64,000 bases of DNA from Aphrophora alni (Eukaryota; Arthropoda; Insecta; Hemiptera; Aphrophoridae), in NCBI GenBank assembly GCA_963513935.1, contig OY740768.1, forward strand, positions 22,691,177-22,755,176, written 5' to 3'. Under the pieces are notes generated by a model, which saw only the letters and a list, made by a program, of their open reading frames with translations, did no database searches and had not been told where the DNA came from. The position numbers and the translations under genes were made by a program. This document shows, piece after piece, positions 24,701 through 37,138 of the stretch. The first letter of the stretch is position 1, and each line of letters begins with the position of its first letter.

Positions 24701-27700
24701 TATTTCTTAAGTTGAGGGCCTATGTTTTAAAATAAACCTCTTTTTGTGTTTTCAAGATAAATAAATAAACTTAGTGTCTTTCTGTGAATTAACTTTGTAA
24801 AATGGCTAAATCACTTGCAGTTGTCAAAGCAAGAATGGAGAACGCATTCTCACAGATTCAAATGATTTTTGATCTTACAAAAAAAACTTCTGATAAGGAT
24901 ATTCTTCAAAAATTCCTTGTGCGCGCAAAATCTGTCGGTAAGATTCGCCAAGAATTTTCTGATGCTTTAGACATTTACCTGGAGCTTAAATTGGCTAGTG
25001 ATCCTGAATTTAAACCTAATTACGCTTCTCTTAATAGTGCAGATGAGTTAGTGGATTATATTAATTCTACCCTAACCTCATTTCAAAGCAAAATGCAATC
25101 CAAGAGTAATAGTGAACCTGCCCCTGTACAAAAGTCAGTGGTTCGCTTACCTAAGCTTGAATTAAAACGTTTTAGTGGTGACTCCCTAGAATGGGTATCT
25201 TTCATCAATCTATTTGAATCGAGTATAAATAAAGACTCTTCTTTGTCACCCAGTACGAAGTTTCAATACTTATTAAGTGTTCTCTCTGGTGAAGCTTTAA
25301 ATTTGATTAAATCTCTACCTATTTCTGACTCTAATTACACAGTGGCTTACAACCTCCTGAAAGAGCGTTACCAATCTCCAAGGAGACTCGTCACTCTTCA
25401 CCTAAATCAAATTTTGGACTTACCCTCTGTAAATCATTCTCCAAAACAAATGAGAAAATTTGTCAACTCTTACAATGAAAACATTCAAGCTCTCAAAGGG
25501 TTAAAACTGGACATCACCCAAAATAACCCACTTCTATCAGCTATGGTTCTTAGAAAAATGGACAACGACCTCAGAAAAAGGTTCGAACAATTCCGTTCCT
25601 CCAATCCCACCGTTGAAGGTGAGGATGGCCCTGTCTTACCTGACATCGCAGATATAATAAAATTCCTCAATCAGGATTGTAACGAAATTGAAAACGCAAG
25701 TTTGCATTCTGCACCTTTCTTAAAACCTGCCTCTGCAGAGTCAAGCCATGAGTATATGTCAAAAAACCAATTTTCTAAATTCAAAAAGGGTCCTATTGGA
25801 AATCACAAGGTCTCTCTAATGACCTCCAACACTGATGGAAATAAACGCAGTAATTCAAACCCTCTCCCATGTTTTGTTTGTCACAAAACTGATCACAAGG
25901 TGTATACTTGCCCCATCTTCAAGAGTAAGGATCCCAAATCCCGTTTTCAAATAGTTAAAGAAAATAAACGATGCTCTTCATGTTTAGGCAACCATAACCT
26001 CAATGACTGTAGGTCAACATCAAGTTGTTTTAATTGCCACAAAAGGCACCATTCATTACTTCATTTTGAAGAAAACCGTACGCCTATAGTTCAAACTTCA
26101 TCTCATGAAACTGTTCAAGCTTCACAGGAAACTACACCTGCAGTTACTCTAACCTGTCAAGATAAAGACCGTTTTAATCAACGCTCCACAACAGTCTTAT
26201 TAGGCACTCTGCTTGTGAAACTCACCTCTGCCAGCGGAATTACACAGGTATTCCGTGCTCTCGTCGACTCTGGCAGTCAGTCTTGTTTTCTTACTGAGCG
26301 AGCAATTTAGTTGTTATGTGCTCCCCGCAACAAATGTTTTCAGGCCATTGCCGAAATTTCTCAAGCTGTAACCCGCTCTAAGGGCCAAACATATCTCAAC
26401 ATTGAAACTCTAAATGGAAAAACGATCTCAAAGAATCAAGACTTTCTCATTCTTGACAAAATCTGTGTAGACTTGCCTCGTGTTTCAATTGCGCCTGATG
26501 TCTTTAATAAAGTCCAACCATACATTTTGGCTGATCCTACATTTCACATGCCAGGAGGCATTGACGCTCTCCTGGGTGCCTCTTTATTCCCACTAATATT
26601 TAACCAGGTAGCCCACCACCTCGGCCCTGGCCTACCAAGTGTGATAGGATCGCACTTTGGATATTTAGTCATGGGTGAAGCGCCTTGCGCACCTCATACT
26701 GGTTCTACTATCACTTCTCAGATGTCAGCAACCCTTTTATCTGTTAATGACATCGACTTACACAACTCGTTGCAAAGATTCTGGCAGCAAGAAGAGCCCC
26801 CTATAATGACAAAACAGTCTGAAGAAGACAGGCTATGTGAAGAACATTTCTTAACCACTCATTCTCGGGACCAATCTGGCCGTTATTGTGTCCGACTACC
26901 ATTCAAGAAAGAACATTCCGTTCTGGGCCACTCGAAGTTAACCGCTGAACAGAGACTTCATTCTTTAGAGAAAAGGTTCAATGCGCAACCTGAATTCAAA
27001 GCACTCTACTCAGATTTTATGTCTGAATATGTCATTTCAGGTCATATGGAAGTCGCTAACAACACTAACCTAACTGATCCTCACTACTTTCTCCCTCACC
27101 ACGGGGTCTTAAAGGAATCCAGTAGTACTACTCGTTTGTGCACTGTGTTCGATGCCAGTTCTAAAACTTCTAATGGTTTCTCCCTCAATAATATTCTTCT
27201 CACCGGAAGAAAGATGCAGACTAACATTTGCGATTTGTTGCTCATCTTTCGCACTTATAATGTTGTGTTTTCTTGTGACATTCGTCAAATGTATCGACAG
27301 ATACGAATGCACCCTGAAGACCAGTGCTATCAACTAATTCTTTGGCGTGTTAGTCCTGATCAACCTCTTTCAACTTTCAAACTCACTACAGTGACTTATG
27401 GAGTAAATTGTTCTCCATACCTGGCCATTCGGACTTTACATCAGCTCGCCATAGATGAAGGTGATTCCTACCCTGCAGTTGCAGATATTCTACGTAATCA
27501 AACCTTCGTAGATGATATCATCGCAGGTGGAGACACCGAAGATGAAGCGATGAACCTCCAGCAGCAGCTTATTTCACTTCTGAGTCGCGGAGGTTTTGAG
27601 TTACGTAAGTGGACTTCGAACTCCATGCAACTCCTACGTAGACTCCCAGATGATCATCTAGAAACTCCTGTATTTCTCCAAGAAACTCTCCAACCTCATT

Positions 27701-30700
27701 ACACCATACTAGGCCTACATTGGTCTCCTTCGACAGACTCTTTCACTTATAAACATGAGACTACCTCGCAATTCTACTACTAAGCGTGAGGTACTTAGTG
27801 TGATAGCCCAGATCTATGACCCCTGCGGTTTCTTGTCTCCCATTGTCATGTGGGCAAAACGCTTCATGCAACTCTTATGGACCAAAGGACTAGCCTGGGA
27901 CCAACCTCTTCCTTTTGAGCTACTTGAAATGTGGCAAACCTTTATAGGTACCTCAGAGAGCCTACGAGATATCACTATTCCTCGTGCTCTAAAAATCTCT
28001 CATTCACATGACAGAACTACATGGCTTCTCAGATGCTTCTGAGAATGGATATGCAGCTGTCTTATTCTTAAGATACCAGCTCAACGACGGATCTGTGACA
28101 GTAAGGCAGTTGTTGTCCAAAACTCGAGTTGCTCCTTTGAAGAAACTCACTATTCCGCGGTTAGAACTGAACGCAGCTCACTTACTCGCCCAATTATTGG
28201 CGTATGCCATTTCAATCTTCCACAAGAAAATAACTTCTTCTGTTACCCTCTGGTGTGATTCCACCGTCACTCTTACCTGGTTAAACACACCTCCTCATCG
28301 TCTCAAGACATATGTTGCAAACAGAGTCGCTCAGGTACAGGAGCAAGTACCTTCTAGTTGCTGGCGACATATCGCTAGTGAATACAATCCCGCTGACTGT
28401 GCATCACGTGGAATACTTCCCTCTGAATTAATCAACCACAACTTTTGGTGGTCTGGCCCTCCATGGCTGCAACAGCATAGAGAGACATGGCCTGTATCTC
28501 ATTTCGTCGCAGCAGACCTCAATGGAACTGGAGAAAGCAAGCCTTTGTTGCCTAACACTTTATTATCTGTTGCTCCTCAAGAATGGGATCTGCTCACAAA
28601 ATTCTCACATTTCAGCAAACTACAACGTGTGATGGCCTACATTCTGCGATTCATCCACAACCTTCAACACAAGGAGAAGCGCATTGGAACCCTCACCACG
28701 TCAGAACTATCTATTAGCCGACTGAAGATCTTCAAGATTGTTCAGAAAGAGGTCTTCAAACATGACATTGCGGCACTCAAGAAGGACACACCTAAGCTAA
28801 CTTCAACATCACTCCGCCGACTCTCACCCTTCCTTGATCGTGAAGGCATTTTACGCGTTGGAGGGCGTCTATCTGCATCCCAGCTTCCAGTAGATATGAA
28901 ACATCCCGTGATTCTGCCCAAAAGGCACTATGTAGTTAACCTTCTCATCGACTTTTACCACAAGAAATATTTGCACTCGGGAGCTCAATTGACTCAGTCC
29001 CTCCTCGCTCAGAGAGTGTGGATACTTTCAGCCCGAAGTGTGAAACGTTCTCGCATATTTCAGTGCGTCGTGTGCTTCAGACACAAACCTTGTAATAAAA
29101 TTCCGCTTATTGGTAACAGTCTCAAGCACTGGCAACTAATTCAGGCTCTTCACCAGCGCATCTGGAAGAGATGGCATTTGGAATACATCCACACTCTTCA
29201 ACAACGTGGAAAATGGAATGTGCCCACAGATAATCTGCGCATCGGAGACTTAGTGTTGGTGCATCAAGCCTCACCTCCGCTCTCATGGCCATTGGCCAGA
29301 ATCATAAATGTGTCCCCTGGTAATGATAAGGTAGTGCGCGTTGTTCACCTCAAGACTCAACAGGGAACCTTGACTCGTCCAGCTCACAAGGTTTTCCCGT
29401 TACCCATTAATTTAGAATAAACTCAGACTAATATTCACACTAGAATAATTAAGTTAATTTTCTTATGAACAGTTAAATTTTATGTTATTTTTTTTTTTGA
29501 ACAGGTTTGTTTATTTTGAATCCTCAGGAGGATTCAAGGCCCCCTGTATGTTACGTATTAGTTTTAAGGTCAAATCGATAATTCTCATTTTTCTAAATTG
29601 GGTTACATGCCACAGCAACTTTCACTTATACCTGTACATTTTTAGTCATTCTCATTCTATCTCTAGTAGGAGTCAGGTGCATTGTCTGCTCTCTAAGCCT
29701 TTTCTCGTGGACTTAAGTTCCGGCTACCACATATTAATTTACTCTACCTCAACTACCTCTATATTTATCTTTTTAAACATTTTTTATATCTAGTAAAGTG
29801 TCAAGTGCGGTCGGTGTGAAGTGATTGCAAGAAGAAGTACTGGCCAGTTACTGCACATCAAGTGGAACCGTTCGTTGGCACAATATACGACAACCTCAAG
29901 GAAGGTAAACTCTCATTGACTCTGGTCCTCCGGCACTCAAACTTAGTAAGTAATAAACTCATACATTAACACTCATAAATTACTGTTGCGTAAATATTAC
30001 GTCATTTTATTAACCCTTTTATTTTGATTAAAAACAAGAAGAAAATAATGTATTCAAGTCCAACTAACAAAACGTATAAATGATATTTCTAAAAAAACCT
30101 TCAATTCGCATAGCGACGATTGGTCTTCCTGTCTGTTTCGTTCAATGTAATAATATAAGACAATAACGCACATCGTTGTCAGACTTTCATTATGACAAAT
30201 CTTCTTCTTTCGTCAAGGTATGAAATATTGGCTGTCCAAAGTTTGGCAACAACGCTCTAATTTGCCTGCATCCTATAACACCTGTGAACTGTCACGTACA
30301 CCATGTTACGTCATCACATCACCCCATGTATCATCCGATATTGTCCTTCAGAAATCGAATTCTGATTGGTTCTTGAAAGGCGTCATTTTTCTACCCTTGT
30401 CGAGGCCTCGGCTTCATTACATTCAGTTTGGCTCCAGATTCCGACTCCGTTAACTCATCAGCGTCATGATGAATAATTTCACCAGCAACTGACAATTCAT
30501 ATTTTGTATTGTTCCAGTACCAATTCATTTACTTTCTATTATCAATGCAGTTCTCTCTTTCTGTGTGTGGATTTGTGCAGTGTGTGAAAAATTGTGGTTT
30601 GTGCGTCTAGTGAATGTTAAACTGTGATACAAAAACTAATATAAGTCATGAGTGTTTTCAGTGTGCACATCTAACAATACGTCGTAGAGCTGACATTTCA

Positions 30701-33700
30701 GACATTCACGTAAGTACAAACATACAATTAAATTAATCATATATTGTCATTTTCTATATGCAGAACTTATGTTTGAACTGTCATTGAATGGTCCTCCGGA
30801 AAAATTCCATTATTTTCTCACATAGAGATATAAACCAAAATCCCGTACATTTTTTTGGTCCCTCCGGGCCCGATATGCTTTTGAATTGTTTTAAAAAAAA
30901 TATATTTAAATCATTGAACTACGCTATGGTTATACATTATTTTATTTGTTTATTCATTTCTTGTGAAAAATTGGAGTTTCATAAGCGTTAAGCTTCAATA
31001 GTCGCCATTTTGAATAGGCTGCCATACTTGAACCATTGCGCAGTCCTTTTCGCGTCATTGCATTACCCTCTAGCGCTAAATGTTTTCACAGAACCTATGC
31101 TTACAACATTAGGAACTGTTCATGTTTACTTCAATTGTCAATAACAACAAAAAACTTAACCTCAAATAAGTTGATTGTTTTTCTACGTTACATTAATGAA
31201 AATTAATCACATGTTAGTTTTTATTAATAAATAATATTTTCTTTGAGAATAAGAAAAATTATAGTCCAACTTTATAAAATTCTACATTTATAATTTAAAC
31301 AAAAAATTTTATTTTGTTCAAAATGAGATTTAACGCTTTTCAACGTCAAGCCAAGCTTATACTAGTTAGGCTTACTAGCCTCAACAATCGTGTACAAGAC
31401 TTATCTACTAAAGTTGCAAGCAGTAGTCTAACATTAATCCACGAAAAAAAACTTCTTGAATATCTTGAGGTAATTAACAAATTATCTGCAGATTTCGAAA
31501 GTTATGTCGATCGTGCAACTTCTGTTGAAGATATCACTGATGCACAAATCGAGGAGGTTTCCACACTTCAAGATGAAGTTTCACAATTAACAATTGATTC
31601 AAAAACACAAATACGCGTTTTAATTCCTAATTTGGGAAACTCTACTGATCTAAATGTTAGCGCACTATCGCACCATTCAGAGCATGATAATGCTGTGAAA
31701 CCATTAGTCAAATTGCCTAAACTAACCTTACCTAGTTTCAGTGGTGTAATTTCCACTTGGAGTAGTTTTTACAATACATTTAATGCAACCATTCATCAAA
31801 ATGAAAGTTTGTCGCAAATTGACAAATTTAACTATTTACTTAACTGTCTACACGATGAGCCTTTAGCACTCATAAGAAATATTCCTCTTAGCCATGAAAA
31901 TTATAGAATAGCCTTTGATCTATTATGTAATCGCTATCAAAATCCTAGAAGGCTCATTAGCCATCATATTTACAAAATAATTGATATGCCAAACATTGAC
32001 CATCCGTCATTGAAATCATTTCGGCAATTCTTAGATGTTTTTCAAGAGAATTCTCAAGCCTTGAAAATTTTAAATTTCGATATAAATCAAGAATTAACCC
32101 TTTTATCTATTTTGTTACGGAAATTAGACGCTACTACTCGCAAACGGTTCGAAGATCGTAGATCTGTCGAACATCTAATGCCTACCATTAAAGAATTGAT
32201 CACATTTTTAGAACATGAGTGTGTTCATTTCGAAGACGCTCTCACATCTGAATCAGGTGTTAAAAACCTTACTATTTCGAAACCTACCACTTCAAAACAG
32301 GTTGTGACTTTCAAAAAACCAGGAACCCAACCTAACCGAAATGTTTGTTTTGCTAGCCCTGTCAATGACTATCAATGCAGTTTTTGCAAAAGAAACGGCC
32401 ATAGAATTTATAAGTGTCAAGATTTTCAATTTTTATCACCATTTAAAAGATTGGATTTTATAAAAACTCAACGACATTGTATCAATTGTTTATCTACTGG
32501 ACACACCGTTACTAATTGTCCAAATAAACTTAGATGTAAAACTTGCAACCAATCACATCACACACTTTTGCATTTCGACGTAATAAAAACAGATTCAAAA
32601 AACAACCAGTCAAAGCCGCAAACTCCTAGTCGACTATACACTGAAAACAAAATTAAACCTTTAATACCACAAAAAGCTAGTACTTCCTGGACAGGTTATA
32701 CCTCTACAAAAGGTCACCTAGTTTCACATCATAATAAAACCCTTTCAAACACTTCTATGTATTTACAAAAGTCTAATACTGTTACAGTTTTGAGTACAAT
32801 TAAACTAAAACTAACTTCTAATAAAAATAAATTTCAACTTGCTACTGCTTTAATAGATTCAGGAAGCCAAACTTCAATTATAACTTCAGCTTGTGCATTT
32901 AACCTAGGCTTATATATTCAACCTTCATGTATACAATTAAATGGCATTTCTACTTTACGAACAGCTATTAAAGGATTTACAAAAGTTAACCTGTCAACTC
33001 TTGATGGTAACTTAATCAATGCAAATCATCCAGTTATAGTTTTAGATAACATAGCCTCCAATTTACCAAATTGGGAAGTTACGCCAGAGTTACGTTCAAA
33101 ACTCAAAAATTTGAAATTAGCCGATTATGAATTTAATTATCCTAATAAAATTGATTTCTTAATAGGTGCCGATCTGTATGGTCAGATATTAACTGGTCAA
33201 CACTTAATCTTAGGCCCAAATTTGCCAACTGCTATTGGGACAATTTTTGGATTTTCGTTAATTGGTCCTACTCAATCAAGAATAATAACCTATAACCCGC
33301 GCTCATTGTTACTTACAAATGAGTTAAACTTAAATCAAGTTTTACAAAAATTTTGGGAAATCGAAGAACCTCCTATCATTTCTAAAACTTCCTATGACGA
33401 CTTGGAATGTGAACAACATTACATAAATCACATTTCTCGCGACGACAGTGGTCGTTATGTCGCCGCACTACCTTTCAAGAGTGACCCAACCTTGCTTGGT
33501 AACTCTTATGATGTCGCTAAACGTAGGTTTTTTAGTTTGGAAAAAACTCTAAATTCTAAACCACAGTTAAAGCCCGCATATATTGAATTCATGGATGACT
33601 ACATTTCCAAAGGTCACATGACCTTAGTTGATGATTCAATTTTAAATCAATCAAATTATTTTTTACCCCATCATTGCGTAATTAAAGAACATAGTTCAAG

Positions 33701-36700
33701 CACAAAATTAAGAGTAGTGTTTGATGGATCGTCAAAAACAACTAGTGGTTTTTCATTGAATGACACTCTATATTGTGGTCCTAAACTCCAATCTGAAATA
33801 CCTGACATAATCTTTCAATTTCGACGCTTTAATACAGTCTTTTCTTGCGATGTCCGTCAGATGTACAGACAGATTAATATCGCCCCCGATGATCGACGTT
33901 TTCAATTGATTCTTTGGAGAAGTGACTCCACTAAACCACTTGAAATTTACAAACTAAACACCGTTACTTATGGTGTCAAGACAGCACCTTATTTGGCCAT
34001 CCGAACCCTACAACAGTTAGTTCAGGATGAAGGTCACAATTTTCCACTTGCTTCGCAGGTTATCAAATCTAATATTTATGTTGATGACATTGTTACAGGC
34101 TCTCATGATGTACCAAGTGCCTTAACATTACAAAAGGAATTGATTTCTTTTCTCGAAAAGGGTCATTTTCAATTGAGAAAATGGTCCTCTAACGCCCCTG
34201 AGCTTCTTTCAACAGTCCCTGAAACTCATAGGGAAAAACCACTCTATTTTAAGTCACCTGACCAACCTTTGTTTTCAATATTAGGGTTAAAATGGACACC
34301 AGGTGATGATGCTTTTTCTTACACTATCAACATAACAAACCACGTTTATACAAAGCGCTCAATATTGTCGGTCATTGCACACTTGTATGACCCATGTGGG
34401 TGGCTTTCACCTATCACTTTTCATGCCAAATGCATTATTCAACTCTTGTGGTCAATCGGAGTCGATTGGGACGACAAACTGCCCGAACATATTGTCCGCA
34501 CATGGACTACGCTAATTAAGGACATGCCAGCTTTAGAAAAAATTAAAATACCTCGCAATTTTAATTTACATAACGCCCAAGACATACAGCTACATGGTTT
34601 TTGTGATGCTTCTGAACAAGGCTACGCTGCGATTGTTTATTTACGTATCACTGAACACAACTCCACACCAAAAACACACATATTGATTGCTAAGTCCAAA
34701 GTAGCACCACTAAAACGTATCTCTTTACCTCGACTAGAATTATGTGGCGCTCATCTACTTGCTAAATTAATGCACTACTGTACAAATTTAATTTCCCCAT
34801 TTCATAATATAAATTTCATCCATTGTTGGACTGATTCGTCAGTCACTTTAGCTTGGATCAAGACACCGTCTTACAGACTTAAAACTTATGTTGCCAATCG
34901 AGTAAGTCAAATACAAGATTGGGTATCGTCAGAGAACTGGTTCCACGTTCCTTCACAGCACAATCCAGGTGATTGCGCGACGCGCCCGCTCTCTCCGTCT
35001 GCCTTTGTAAACCATCCTTTGTGGTGGTCGGGACCAATTTGGTTAAAGTATCCGCCCAATAAATGGCCAAAATCACCGCATCAGGTGATGGACATTTTAC
35101 CTGAAACTCGTGACTCCCCCCTCCACATTGGTATAGTTTCGACTACACCAGAGTGGGACCTGCTCTATCGTTACTCTAATTGGACAACATTGAAACGTAT
35201 CCTAGCATTAATGCTCATATTTATTAATAATTGTTCTAAAAAACAAAAACGATTTGGTTCTTTAACCGTCACAGAACTTCAACATGCTGAGACTAAAATA
35301 ATAAAATTAATTCAACACTCTAATTTTTCGGATGAAATACAACTCCCAATCGATAATAACATATCTTAAAATATATACAAAACAAAATCAACGTTGCTAT
35401 GAGAAACTAAACCACAACTATTAAAAAAAAAAAAAAAACCCTTCACCTTAATTCAACGTAACTTTCACACACCCTGTATATAAAATACAAAAGTATACTA
35501 TAGAATAATTATAAACCTCACTTTACAACAAAATGAAATAAAAGATCAGAAATATCTCACCCCAACTCAACCACTAATGAATAACCATTGTTTAACTTCC
35601 TTCCGCTTTGAGCACGGTTCCCCTCTAAATAAACAATACTACACAACGCTTCTGACTTTTATCTCAATTTTATATTAAAATATTCCTACAATATTTTTAT
35701 ACAAAGCTCCTACACATCAAACTTGCATGTTGTAGCCATGTTACCTTCTAACAGGAAATTCCTCTCAACCTGTTTCCTAACCTTACGGGTACCCTCCTTT
35801 TAATCCTATCTTCGGATTAACCCTCCCATTCTATCCGTCTCTAATCTTTATTCCTCTCATTATTCTTTCACTCTCTCATAATTCCTGTTGAACGCCAATC
35901 GTTCAAGGCCGGGACTATGTTGCGTAAATATTACGTCATTTTATTAACCCTTTTATTTTGATTAAAAACAAGAAGAAAATAATGTATTCAAGTCCAACTA
36001 ACAAAACGTATAAATGATATTTCTAAAAACACCTTCAATTCGCATAGCGACGATTGGTCTTCCTGTCTGTTTCGTTCAATGTAATAATATAAGACAATAA
36101 CGCACATCGTTGTCAGACTTTCATTATGACAAAGCTTCTTCTTTCGTCAAGGTATGAAATATTGGCTGTCCAAAGTTTGGCAACAACGCTCTAATTTGCC
36201 TGCATCCTATAACACCTGTGAACTGTCACGTACACCATGTTACGTCATCACATCACCCCATGTATCATCCGATATTGTCCTTCAGAAATCGAATTCTGAT
36301 TGGTTCTTGAAAGGCGTCATTTTTCTACCCTTGTCGAGGCCTCGGCTTCATTACATTCAGTTTGGCTCCAGATTCCGACTCCGTTAACTCATCAGCGTCA
36401 TGATGAATAATTTCACCAGCAACTGACAATTCATATTTTGTATTGTTCCAGTACCAATTCATTTACTTTCTATTATCAATGCAGTTCTCTCTTTCTGTGT
36501 GTGGATTTGTGCAGTGTGTGAAAAATTGTGGTTTGTGCGTCTAGTGAATGTTAAACTGTGATACAAAAACTAATATAAGTCATGAGTGTTTTCAGTGTGC
36601 ACATCTAACAATACGTCGTAGAGCTGACATTTCAGACATTCACGTAAGTACAAACATACAATTAAATTAATCATATATTGTCATTTTCTATATGCAGAAC

Positions 36701-37080
36701 TTATGTTTGAACTGTCATTGAATGGTCCTCCGGAAAAATTCCATTATTTTCTCACATAGAGATATAAACCAAAATCCCGTACAATTACCGAACATATATA
36801 ATTTATGTTACTTAAAATATACACGAGGTCTGTTTAGAACATGATAAAAGGTTTTATAAAGTATGTATAAGTTGTATGTAATACTATAACTGTTTACTAT
36901 AAGAACACTTTAAGAAACTATTGTTCGTTTCTTTGAAAATAATGAACTCTTAATACTTATGTTTCATGTAATTTCCAAAAAAAAAAAGGAACTAAATTTG
37001 TAATTGTATTTAAAGATAATATGGGAAGGGGGATTTCAAAAAATTAGAATTTTCATAACTAATGGGCGTATCAATGCATA

Positions 37081-37138
<58 letters not shown>

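Larger units (their letters stand above)
29984..36783 (+). mobile_element. Inner BEL/Pao LTR retrotransposon, recent, lacking integrase
   Basis: It is 6,800 bp with LTRs 29,984-30,849 and 35,918-36,783, both 866 bp. It is flanked by the 5-bp target duplication ATTAC (29,979-29,983 and 36,784-36,788), which belongs to the outer element's LTR. A primer-binding candidate TTTGGTCCCTCCGGGCC follows the 5' LTR and is closely like that of the outer element. It codes one long polyprotein that ends after RNase H. The LTRs differ at about two positions, so the insertion is young. Confidence 0.95.
23676..36794 (+). mobile_element. Outer BEL/Pao LTR retrotransposon, host of a second one
   Basis: The 5' LTR 23,676-24,117 and a 3' LTR split into 29,549-29,983 and 36,789-36,794 bound the element. 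Both sides carry the same 5-bp target duplication TATAT (23,671-23,675 and 36,795-36,799). Right after the 5' LTR comes a primer-binding candidate TTTGGTCCCCCCGGGCC. Coding order is Gag, protease, reverse transcriptase, RNase H and zinc-binding end, with an in-frame amber, two frameshifts and the integrase core missing. The 3' LTR was entered by the inner BEL element. Confidence 0.93.

Noticed and set aside
26308..26310. Programmed stop-codon readthrough between Gag and Pol of the outer BEL element
   Set aside because: The closely related inner element has a single uninterrupted Gag-Pol frame, and the outer copy has two further frameshifts, so simple decay is the better explanation.
30220..30453. 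77-codon reading frame, present again at 36,154-36,387
   Set aside because: It lies wholly within the two LTR copies of the inner BEL element and is identical in both because the LTRs are. No recognisable protein.
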